A stretch of DNA of 64,000 nucleotides from Streptomyces sp. NBC_01235 (lineage in GTDB: Bacteria; Actinomycetota; Actinomycetes; Streptomycetales; Streptomycetaceae). Below are positions 33,824 through 41,791 of this stretch, piece by piece. The DNA is taken from contig NZ_CP108513.1 of assembly GCF_035989285.1 (NCBI RefSeq), positions 8,060,001 through 8,124,000 on the forward strand, read 5' to 3'. The position numbers and the translations under genes are program-made. The first letter of the stretch is position 1. Each line of letters opens with the position of its first letter. The notes beneath the pieces are model-generated. The model was not told the origin of the DNA, made no database searches, and was given only the letters and a program-made list of their open reading frames with translations.

Positions 33824-35413
33824 ATGCTGCTCACTTCCCGGGCCCGAACCCCCCGAGGCCCCTCCGCCCGCCCCGGAACCTCGCGTCGGCTGAAGTCCGC
33901 GCTGCTCGCCTCGGCCGTCTCCGTCTGCCTCGTCGCCGCGAGTGCCCCGGCCGCCCCGCTCGGCGTCGGCGACCGCCTCTTCCCGTACCTGGGCAACCCT
34001 GGGTACGACGTCGCGTCCTACGACTTGTCCTTCACCTATTCCGGCGCCAACGACAAGTCCCTCCAGGCGGTCACCACGATCGACGCCTGGACCACGACCG
34101 CCCTGGACCGGATCAACCTCGACTTCGCCCACGGCAAGGTCGACTCGGTCGAGGTCGACGGCGAACCCGCCGACTTCGCCAGTGCCGGCGACGACCTGGT
34201 GGTCACCCCGGAGGACTCGCTGGCCCCGGGCAGCTGGATGCGGATCACCGTGCGGCACACCAGCGACCCCGTGAGCCCCGCCGACCGGGACGGCGGCTGG
34301 GTCAGGACCACGGACGGCCTCGCCATGGCCAACCAGGCGGACGCGGCACACCTGGTCTTCCCGTGCAACGACCACCCCTCCGACAAAGCGATGTTCACCA
34401 TCCGGATCACCGCGCCCAACGGCTACACGGCCGTGGCGGGCGGGCTGCCGACCGGCGTGGCCCGGGTCGGCAGGGCGACCACATGGACGTACCGCACCCA
34501 GCACCCCATGGCCACCGAGCTCGCCCAGGTGTCCATCGGCCGGTCCACCGTCGTGCACCGCGAGGGGCCGCACGCACTGCCCGTACGGGACGTCGTGCCG
34601 ACCAAGGACCGCGCGCTCCTCGAACCGTGGCTGAAGAAGACGCCCGACCAGATCTCCTGGCTGGAGGGCAAGGTCGGCCCCTACCCCTTCGAGACGTACG
34701 GCGTTCTCATGGCCGAGGCCTCCACCGGGTTCGAACTCGAGACGCAGACCCTCTCTCTCTTCGAGAGAGACCTGTTCACAGAGCCCGGCTACCCCCAGTG
34801 GTACATCGAGTCGGTCATGGTGCACGAGCTGTCCCACCAGTGGTTCGGCGACAGCGTCAGTCCGCGCACCTGGTCCGACCTGTGGCTCAACGAGGGACAC
34901 GCGACCTGGTACGAGGCGCTCTACGCGGAGGAGAAGGCGGGCCGCACCCTTCAGGCGCGCATGAAGGCGGCGTACGGTGCCTCCGACCGCTGGCGCGCCG
35001 AGGGCGGCCCGCCGGCGCTGCCCGAGGCGCCCCGGCCCGGCCAGAAGATCAGCATTTTCCGCCCCAACGTCTACGACGGCTCGGCCCTCGTCCTCTACGC
35101 CCTGCGCCAGGAGATCGGCCGGCCCGCGTTCGAGCACCTGGAGCGGGCGTGGGTGCGCGACCACCGGGACTCCACGGCGACCACGGCCGACTTCGAGCGC
35201 CTCGCCGAGGAGATCTCCGGCCGCGATCTCACCGGGTTCTTCAAGGACTGGCTGTACGGCGAGAAGACCCCGCCGATGCCCGGCCACCCGGACTGGAAGC
35301 CGGCGCCTCCGGTCGCGAAGGCCGACCCGAAGCCCGACCTGAAGTCCGTCCCGAAGTCCGCGCCGCATGCCGTCGCGAAGGTCGCCCCCAAGGCCCCGCG
35401 GGCCGCGAAATAA
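33824..35413 (+). CDS. Secreted M1-family zinc metallopeptidase
   Basis: This 529-residue exported aminopeptidase-type enzyme has a twin-arginine-poor signal peptide (RRLKSALLASAVSVCLVAAS) ending near residue 45. The zinc site is H334-ELS-H338 with Glu357 (WLNEGHATWYE), the classical HExxH-x18-E pattern of family M1. The GxMEN-type exopeptidase loop is present only as a variant (STGFELET), so its specificity may differ. The C-terminus is a Lys/Pro/Ala-rich tail (KADPKPDLKSVPKSAP) that may bind the cell surface. It is a single gene upstream of hflX. Confidence 0.9.
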   Translation: MLLTSRARTPRGPSARPGTSRRLKSALLASAVSVCLVAASAPAAPLGVGDRLFPYLGNPGYDVASYDLSFTYSGANDKSLQAVTTIDAWTTTALDRINLDFAHGKVDSVEVDGEPADFASAGDDLVVTPEDSLAPGSWMRITVRHTSDPVSPADRDGGWVRTTDGLAMANQADAAHLVFPCNDHPSDKAMFTIRITAPNGYTAVAGGLPTGVARVGRATTWTYRTQHPMATELAQVSIGRSTVVHREGPHALPVRDVVPTKDRALLEPWLKKTPDQISWLEGKVGPYPFETYGVLMAEASTGFELETQTLSLFERDLFTEPGYPQWYIESVMVHELSHQWFGDSVSPRTWSDLWLNEGHATWYEALYAEEKAGRTLQARMKAAYGASDRWRAEGGPPALPEAPRPGQKISIFRPNVYDGSALVLYALRQEIGRPAFEHLERAWVRDHRDSTATTADFERLAEEISGRDLTGFFKDWLYGEKTPPMPGHPDWKPAPPVAKADPKPDLKSVPKSAPHAVAKVAPKAPRAAK

Positions 35414-35551
35414 GGTCGTGACGAGACGGGCCGTACCGTGCGACCATCGTGAGGTCGGCGCGGCACGGGATCCGGGGAATCTCCCGGGGTACTCGTGCGT
35501 TGAGTTCCATGAAGACCGCCGAACCGGCATCCCCAACGACGTAAGGACCCA

Positions 35552-37045
35552 ATGACCTCCTCTTCTTCCCCTTCCCAGGACACCAAGCGCATTGCGCACG
35601 CCTACCCCGAAGGTCTTCGGGCCGATGCCCTGATGGAAGAGGACGTCGCCTGGAGCCACGAGATCGACGGAGACCGGGACGGCGACCAGTTCGACCGCTC
35701 CGAGCGCGCGGCCCTGCGCCGCGTGGCGGGCCTCTCCACCGAACTCGAGGACGTCACCGAGGTCGAGTACCGCCAGCTCCGTCTGGAGCGGGTCGTGCTC
35801 GTCGGCGTCTGGACCACGGGGACTGCACAGGACGCGGACAACTCCCTCGCGGAGCTGGCCGCTCTCGCGGAGACCGCGGGCGCGCTCGTCCTCGACGGCG
35901 TCATCCAGCGCCGCGACAAGCCCGACGCGGCCACCTACATCGGCTCCGGCAAGGCCGGCGAGCTGCGCGACATCGTCCTCGAAACGGGCGCGGACACCGT
36001 GATCTGCGACGGGGAGCTCAGCCCGGGCCAGCTGATCCACCTCGAGGACGTCGTCAAGGTCAAGGTCATCGACCGTACGGCCCTGATCCTCGACATCTTC
36101 GCCCAGCACGCCAAGTCCCGAGAGGGCAAGGCGCAGGTAGCGCTCGCGCAGATGCAGTACATGCTGCCGAGGCTGCGCGGCTGGGGTCAGTCGCTGTCCC
36201 GTCAGATGGGCGGCGGCAAGGGCGGCGGCCTCGCCACCCGTGGTCCCGGTGAGACCAAGATCGAGACGGACCGGCGGCGGATCCGCGAGAAGATGGCGAA
36301 GATGCGCCGGGAGATCGCGGAGATGAAGACCGGCCGCGAGATCAAGCGGCAGGAGCGCAAGCGCCACAAGGTGCCGTCGGTCGCCATCGCGGGCTACACC
36401 AACGCCGGCAAGTCGTCCCTGCTCAACCGCCTCACGGGCGCGGGCGTCCTGGTCGAGAACGCCCTGTTCGCGACCCTGGACCCGACCGTCCGCCGGGCGG
36501 AGACCCCGAGCGGGCGCCTGTACACGCTGGCGGACACCGTCGGCTTCGTCCGGCACCTGCCGCACCACCTGGTCGAGGCGTTCCGCTCCACCATGGAGGA
36601 GGTCGGGGAGTCCGACCTGATCCTGCACGTGGTGGACGGCTCGCATCCGGCTCCGGAGGAGCAGCTGGCCGCCGTGCGCGAGGTGATCAGGGACGTCGGT
36701 GCCACCGGCGTGCCCGAGATCGTCGTGATCAACAAGGCGGACGCGGCCGACCCGCTGACGCTCCAGCGGCTCATGCGGATCGAGAAGCGTTCCATCGCCG
36801 TCTCCGCCCGCACCGGCCTGGGCATCCAGGAGCTGCTCGCGCTCATCGACAACGAGCTGCCCCGGCCGTCCGTCGAGATCGAGGCGCTGGTGCCGTACAC
36901 CCACGGCAAGCTGGTCGCGCGTGCGCACGACGAGGGCGAGGTGATCTCCGAGGAGCACACCCCGGAGGGCACCCTGCTCAAGGTGCGGGTGCACGAGGAG
37001 CTGGCGGCGGAGCTCACGCCGTACGTACCGGCGCCGGCCGCCTGA
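35552..37045 (+). CDS. hflX: Ribosome-associated GTPase HflX
   Basis: This 497-residue GTPase splits or rescues stalled ribosomes under stress. The N-terminal domain contains GKAGELRDIV, and a glycine-rich linker follows (RQMGGGKGGGLATRGPGETK). The G domain shows G1 (GYTNAGKSSLLN), G3 (DTVGFVRHLP) and G4 (INKAD). The N-terminus is about 70 residues longer than the minimal family. ATG 35552 has only a weak upstream purine site. A strong hairpin follows at 37078. Confidence 0.95.
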   Translation: MTSSSSPSQDTKRIAHAYPEGLRADALMEEDVAWSHEIDGDRDGDQFDRSERAALRRVAGLSTELEDVTEVEYRQLRLERVVLVGVWTTGTAQDADNSLAELAALAETAGALVLDGVIQRRDKPDAATYIGSGKAGELRDIVLETGADTVICDGELSPGQLIHLEDVVKVKVIDRTALILDIFAQHAKSREGKAQVALAQMQYMLPRLRGWGQSLSRQMGGGKGGGLATRGPGETKIETDRRRIREKMAKMRREIAEMKTGREIKRQERKRHKVPSVAIAGYTNAGKSSLLNRLTGAGVLVENALFATLDPTVRRAETPSGRLYTLADTVGFVRHLPHHLVEAFRSTMEEVGESDLILHVVDGSHPAPEEQLAAVREVIRDVGATGVPEIVVINKADAADPLTLQRLMRIEKRSIAVSARTGLGIQELLALIDNELPRPSVEIEALVPYTHGKLVARAHDEGEVISEEHTPEGTLLKVRVHEELAAELTPYVPAPAA

Positions 37046-37077
37046 GCCGTCGCAGCCGCCCGAAGGCCGAACACCCT

Positions 37078-37114
37078 AAGGCCCGCCCCCTGCTCGTCGC
37101 AGAGGGCGGGCCTT
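37078..37114. terminator. Bidirectional terminator between hflX and the serine protease
   Basis: AAGGCCCGCCC (37078-37088) pairs with GGGCGGGCCTT (37104-37114), and inner CTGC/GCAG pairing extends the stem. It lies between convergent genes and can serve both. Confidence 0.85.
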
Positions 37115-37127
37115 CGGCGTGCACGGC

Positions 37128-38330
37128 TCACTTGCCGCCGTAGGTCTTGCTCATGTTCTGGTAGAGCGCCTCGGCCTCATGGCCGAGCTGAGGGCCCGCC
37201 AGCCAGGTGTTGTCGGCCGGCCCGATCGAGGTGTTGGAGACCAGCTCGGTCTTGCCGGCCACCACCCGGAACCAGCCGCCGCCGGAGGAACCGCCGGTCA
37301 TCGTGCAGCCGATGCGGTACATCGCCGGCAGAGAGGTGCTCAGCGAGAGCCGCCCGGGCCGGTCGATGCACTTGAACATCTTCAGCCCGTTGTAGGGCGG
37401 TGCCGCCGGGTAGCCCCAGGCGCCCATCGTGTCGACCTCGGTCGCGGACGGCGCGGAGAAGTCCACGTCCAGCGCCCCGCCGACCGTCTCCTCCAGCGAC
37501 TTGGAGCCCTGCTCCGGCGTCACGTGCAGTACGGCGTAGTCGTAGGCGGCACCCGCGCCGCCCGTCTCCGAGCCGCCGGCGATCCACTCGTTCGAGGTCG
37601 ACGCCCAGTCCGCCCACCAGTTGCCGTAGGGCGAGATCTCCGCCGCCGTGGCGTCGCCGAGCTGCGCCTCGGTCTTGCCGAGGTCGTTGTAGGCCGGGAC
37701 GAAGACGAGGTTGCGGTACCAGCCGCCCTCGCCACCGGCGTGCACACAGTGCCCGGCCGTCCAGACGAGGTTGGACTTGCCCGGGTGGTTCACATCCTTG
37801 ATGACCGTGCCCGAGCAGACCATCGTGCCCTCGGGCGAGTCGAAGAAGACCTTGCCGACCGGGGCCGCGTTCTCGTGGTACGGCGTCTTCTCGGCCGCCG
37901 CCTCGACGGCCGCCGGCTCCGGATCGCTGACGCCCTGGTCGGCGGCGGCGTCCTTGGTCGTGACCGTCTTGTTCGCCTCCTTCGCGGACTTCATCCGCTC
38001 CGGCTTCCACAGCCCCTCGATCACGGGGTTGACGAAGTCCTTGGCGGCGCTGAGCCACTTGTCCTTGTCCCAGTCCTGCCAGCCGCCGTCGGCCCACTTG
38101 TCGACGTCGATGCCGTGCTGCTTGAGCTTGTCGGCGATCTCGGCGGGAACCTTGACCTTGCTGTCCCCTGAGCCGGCGGCAGCGGTCTGGGAGGCGGTGG
38201 CGTCGGCCTTGTCGTCGTCGGAGCCGTTGCAGGCGGTCGCCGTCAGGGCCAGGGCGGTGGCGAGCCCGGCGGCGAGCAGAGTGCGGCGTCGGCCGTGCCG
38301 GCGCGCGGCGGGCGTACGTGTGGAACGCAT
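37128..38330 (-). CDS. Lipoprotein trypsin-like serine protease, paralogue 1
   Basis: This 400-residue protein has an Arg-rich lipoprotein signal ending LTATAC, with Cys34 as lipid anchor. A conserved pro-region contains HGIDVDKWADGGWQDWDKDK. The chymotrypsin-fold domain has the full triad: His in WTAGHCVH, Asp in YDYAVLHV and Ser in TMTGGSSGGGW. It is likely active outside the membrane. It is a close paralogue of the next gene upstream on the same strand, with the same domain order and many identical blocks. Substrate unknown. Confidence 0.87.
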   Translation of the reverse strand: MRSTRTPAARRHGRRRTLLAAGLATALALTATACNGSDDDKADATASQTAAAGSGDSKVKVPAEIADKLKQHGIDVDKWADGGWQDWDKDKWLSAAKDFVNPVIEGLWKPERMKSAKEANKTVTTKDAAADQGVSDPEPAAVEAAAEKTPYHENAAPVGKVFFDSPEGTMVCSGTVIKDVNHPGKSNLVWTAGHCVHAGGEGGWYRNLVFVPAYNDLGKTEAQLGDATAAEISPYGNWWADWASTSNEWIAGGSETGGAGAAYDYAVLHVTPEQGSKSLEETVGGALDVDFSAPSATEVDTMGAWGYPAAPPYNGLKMFKCIDRPGRLSLSTSLPAMYRIGCTMTGGSSGGGWFRVVAGKTELVSNTSIGPADNTWLAGPQLGHEAEALYQNMSKTYGGK

Positions 38331-38538
38331 GGTGCGATGTCCCCCGTTGAAGCGTATGGATCGTCGGAACATGGGAAGAGGCATGACCATCAGGCATGCC
38401 ATGTCATGCGCCTGTCAGGCGGTCGCGGAGTCCTCTCGGCGACCGCCCGCAGGCAACACCCCACTATGCCCGCGGAATTCGGGATGAACGGCGGTGGGAT
38501 GGTGAAGGTTCCCGTCGGGCACCCCACCGCCGATGCGG

Positions 38539-39762
38539 CTACTGACCGGCGAACTTGGCGCTCACCGAGTCGTACACGCCCTTGGCCACGTCACCCAGCC
38601 GCGGCCCCGCGAGCCAGCCCGATTTCACCGGGCCGATCGAGGTGTTGGACACCAGCGCCGGCTTGCCGTCCGACCCGGTCGCGACCCAGCCACCGCCCGA
38701 CGAACCGCCGGTCATCGTGCAGCCGATGCGGTACATCGTCGGGTCCGCGGAGTTGAGCGAGAACCGCCCCGGCTTGTCCTGGCACTGGTAGAGCTTCTGC
38801 CCGTCGTACGGAGCCGCCGCCGGGTAGCCGGTCGCGGTGAGGCTGCTGACCTTCGGCACCGCAGGGGCCTTGAAGTCCACCGGCAGCGCCGAGCCGACCG
38901 TCTCCTCCAGGGACTTGCCGGAACCGCCCTCCTCCGGCGTCACATGAATGACGGCGTAGTCGTACGAGGCGCCGTCGCCGCCGGTCTCTCCGCCCTGCGC
39001 GATCCACTGGTCCGAGGTCTTCGTCCAGTCGCCCCACCAGACCCCGTACGGAGCGGCCTGTTCCTTGGTGGCCGTCTGCAACTGCTCGGCCGACAGGCCC
39101 TGGTCGTTGTACGACGGCACGAAGGCGATGTTGCGGTACCAGCCGCCGCCCTTGCCGGCGTGCACACAGTGGCCAGCCGTCCACACCAGGTTGGACTTTC
39201 CGGGGTGCGCCGGGTCCTGAACGACCGTCGCCGAGCAGACCATCGTGCCCTCGGGGGAGTCGAAGAACACCTTGCCCGCCTCGGGGGCGTTGGCGTGGTA
39301 CGTCGTCGGGACGGCCTTCGCGTCCACCGCCGCCGGCGTCGGGTCGGTCACGCCCTGGTCACCGGAGAGGTCGCTGTCGTCGACGCCCCGGTCCGGCTCC
39401 TCGGCCTCCCGCATCCGGTCCGGGTCCCACAGTCCCTTGATGATCGGGTTGATGTAGTCCTGCGCCTCGCGCAGCCAGTCGTCCTTGTCCCAGTTCTTCC
39501 AGGCGCCGTTCTTCCACTTGTCGAGGTCGATCCCGTGCTCTTTGAGCTTGTCCTTGATGTCGTCCGGGATCGTGATCTTTCCGTCGCCGGCTGCCGACGC
39601 GGACGCGCTTGCCCGGCTGTGGGCATTGGTGTCGCCCGAATCGCAGGCGGTCGCGGTGAGCGCGAGCACCGAGGCGAGGGCCACGGCGCCCAGCACGGGG
39701 GAGGTTCGGCGGCGCGCGTTCCTCCCCCGACGAGCGGTGAACGACGGCCGTATGGATTGCAT
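38539..39762 (-). CDS. Lipoprotein trypsin-like serine protease, paralogue 2
   Basis: This 407-residue paralogue has the same layout: signal ending LTATAC (Cys40), a pro-region with HGIDLDKWKNGAWKNWDKDD, and a protease domain with WTAGHCVH, YDYAVIHV and TMTGGSSGGGW. ATG 39762 is supported by GGGGGAG about 10 bases upstream; an upstream ATG at 39825 would add 21 residues before the signal. The 208-base gap to paralogue 1 suggests separate or partly shared promoters. Tandem duplication is the likely origin. Confidence 0.87.
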   Translation of the reverse strand: MQSIRPSFTARRGRNARRRTSPVLGAVALASVLALTATACDSGDTNAHSRASASASAAGDGKITIPDDIKDKLKEHGIDLDKWKNGAWKNWDKDDWLREAQDYINPIIKGLWDPDRMREAEEPDRGVDDSDLSGDQGVTDPTPAAVDAKAVPTTYHANAPEAGKVFFDSPEGTMVCSATVVQDPAHPGKSNLVWTAGHCVHAGKGGGWYRNIAFVPSYNDQGLSAEQLQTATKEQAAPYGVWWGDWTKTSDQWIAQGGETGGDGASYDYAVIHVTPEEGGSGKSLEETVGSALPVDFKAPAVPKVSSLTATGYPAAAPYDGQKLYQCQDKPGRFSLNSADPTMYRIGCTMTGGSSGGGWVATGSDGKPALVSNTSIGPVKSGWLAGPRLGDVAKGVYDSVSAKFAGQ

Positions 39763-40049
39763 GGTCTGGACTCCCCCTGCTGTCAACGAACTTGAAACAC
39801 CGGCCGTTGCCGGAGCGGAACTCATGGTGATCTCATGACGAGTTCAAGCGGGTCTCACGGCCAGGTGCGATGCCACCACACGATATGCGGTCGCTGTGGG
39901 GGACTTCCGACGGAACGGCAACTGTTCGGTCACAGCAAGGATCTTGAGGCAACCCGTAACCAGGAAGGCCGTCCGGGGTTGGTAGCGGTGGGGGGTCCGC
40001 TGTCCGCGCCCGGCCCCCCGAACTGCGGGGAGGACAAGGAGCCGTGTCC

Positions 40050-41717
40050 GTGACCGAGCCAGTGCCCGAGGAGGCGCCCTCGGGGCGTTCTGCCCGAACG
40101 TCTCCCGCCGGGACCGCCACCGTCGCGGCGGCGCCGGGCGCGCGGCCGGCGCACGAGGGCATCCTGCGGCGTCAGTCGGCACGCGAGTCGTCGGCGCGCA
40201 CGTACGCGCGTGCCCTGCCGATCGTGCCGGTGCGGGCACGCGGGCTGACCATCGAGGGCGCGGACGGCCGCCGCTACCTCGACTGCCTCTCGGGCGCCGG
40301 CACCCTCGCGCTCGGCCACAACCACCCCGTGGTGCTGGAGGCCATCCGCAAGGTCCTCGACTCGGGCGCGCCCCTGCACGTCCTCGACCTCGCCACCCCC
40401 GTCAAGGACGCCTTCATCACCGAGCTGTTCCGCACGCTGCCGCCCGGTCTCGCCGGCCACGCGCGCGTGCAGTTCTGCGGACCGGCCGGCACGGACGCCG
40501 TGGAGGCAGCCCTGAAACTGGTCCGGGCCGCCACCGGCCGCACCGGCGTCCTGGCCTTCACCGGCGCCTACCACGGGATGACCGCAGGCTCCCTCGAAGC
40601 GTCCGGGGGCGCCTTCGACGTACGGGTGGCCCGCCTGCCCTTTCCGCAGGACTACCGCTGTCCGTTCGGCGTCGGTGGCGAACGCGGCTCCGAACTCGCC
40701 GCCCGCTGGACCGAGTCCGTCCTCGACGATCCCAAGTCGGGCGTACGGCGGCCCGCCGGGATGATCCTCGAACCCGTTCAGGGCGAGGGCGGCGTGATCC
40801 CCGCGCCGGATGCCTGGATGCGCCGGATGCGGCAGATCACGGCCGACCGCTCGATCCCGCTGATCGCCGACGAGGTCCAGACGGGCGTCGGGCGGACCGG
40901 CGCCTTCTGGGCGGTGGAGCACAGCGGGGTCACCCCGGACGTGATGGTCCTGTCCAAGGCCATCGGAGGCAGCCTGCCGCTCGCCGTCGTCGTCTACCGA
41001 GACGACCTCGACGTCTGGGAACCCGGTGCCCACGCGGGCACGTTCCGCGGCAACCAACTCGCCATGGCCGCCGGTACGGCCACTCTCGCCTACGTCCGCG
41101 AGAACGGCCTCGCCGAACACGCGGCCACTCTGGGCACCCGCATGATGGGCCGACTCCGCAGCCTCGCCCGCGACTTCCCCTGCATGGGTGACGTGCGGGG
41201 GCGCGGGCTGATGATCGGGGTCGAGATGGTGGACCCCGAGGGGGATTGCGGGGACGGGGGGATCGGCGCCCCGCTGGTCGCCGCTCATGCCGACGACGGA
41301 CTCGACGCGTTGGCCGACGGTGACGGTGCCGGTCCTGATGCCGGTGCCGGTGCCGGTGCCGGCGCTGGTGCCGCCACGCCCCGCACGGCACCGCACTCGG
41401 CTCCCGCGCCCGCCCCCTGCCCCGCCGCCCCCGCGCTGGCCCTCGCCGTCCAGCGAGAGTGCCTGCGGCGCGGCCTGATCGTCGAACTCGGCGGGCGCCA
41501 CGCCAGCGTCGTACGCCTGCTTCCCCCCTTGACCATCACGGACGAGCAGGCCGCGGCGGTACTCGACCGACTGGCGGACGCGATGGCGGTGGTCTCCCGA
41601 GGGCAGGACCGCGGTACGGGCAACGGGGACCACGCCCGGTCGAACCGGCCGAAGCGCCCCCGTCGGCCGCCCGGGCCGGTCCCGCCCCAGGGTGACCCCG
41701 CCGAACGGGCGGAATAG
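40050..41717 (+). CDS. Class III PLP aminotransferase (diaminobutyrate/2-oxoglutarate type)
   Basis: This 555-residue PLP enzyme resembles 2,4-diaminobutyrate aminotransferases such as RhbA. The core contains FCGPAGTDAVEAALKLVRAA, GAYHGMTAGSLEASGG, LIADEVQTGVGRTG and the PLP lysine in VLSKAIGGSLPLAVV. About 50 residues of Ala/Gly/Pro-rich low complexity interrupt the C-terminal domain near residues 415-470. AAGGAG at 40036-40041 points to the GTG at 40050. It leads a three-gene operon with an IucA/IucC synthetase and an IucB-like acyltransferase, which suggests a diamine-based hydroxamate or citrate siderophore. Confidence 0.86.
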   Translation: MTEPVPEEAPSGRSARTSPAGTATVAAAPGARPAHEGILRRQSARESSARTYARALPIVPVRARGLTIEGADGRRYLDCLSGAGTLALGHNHPVVLEAIRKVLDSGAPLHVLDLATPVKDAFITELFRTLPPGLAGHARVQFCGPAGTDAVEAALKLVRAATGRTGVLAFTGAYHGMTAGSLEASGGAFDVRVARLPFPQDYRCPFGVGGERGSELAARWTESVLDDPKSGVRRPAGMILEPVQGEGGVIPAPDAWMRRMRQITADRSIPLIADEVQTGVGRTGAFWAVEHSGVTPDVMVLSKAIGGSLPLAVVVYRDDLDVWEPGAHAGTFRGNQLAMAAGTATLAYVRENGLAEHAATLGTRMMGRLRSLARDFPCMGDVRGRGLMIGVEMVDPEGDCGDGGIGAPLVAAHADDGLDALADGDGAGPDAGAGAGAGAGAATPRTAPHSAPAPAPCPAAPALALAVQRECLRRGLIVELGGRHASVVRLLPPLTITDEQAAAVLDRLADAMAVVSRGQDRGTGNGDHARSNRPKRPRRPPGPVPPQGDPAERAE

Positions 41718-41791
41718 CCCGGACGACCGCTGCCGAACCCGCGCCTGCTGCCTGTCCGGGGTCGGCCCCCACCACTTCACGAGGAACGACC

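Noticed and set aside
30238..33996. Very long open frame on the minus strand opposite dapF and rshA
   Set aside because: It is the antisense shadow of high-GC codon bias. The plus-strand frames encode clear DapF and RshA.
39763..40049. DmdR/IdeR iron box before the siderophore-type operon
   Set aside because: I looked for a TTAGGTTAGGCTAACCTAA-like palindrome and saw none.
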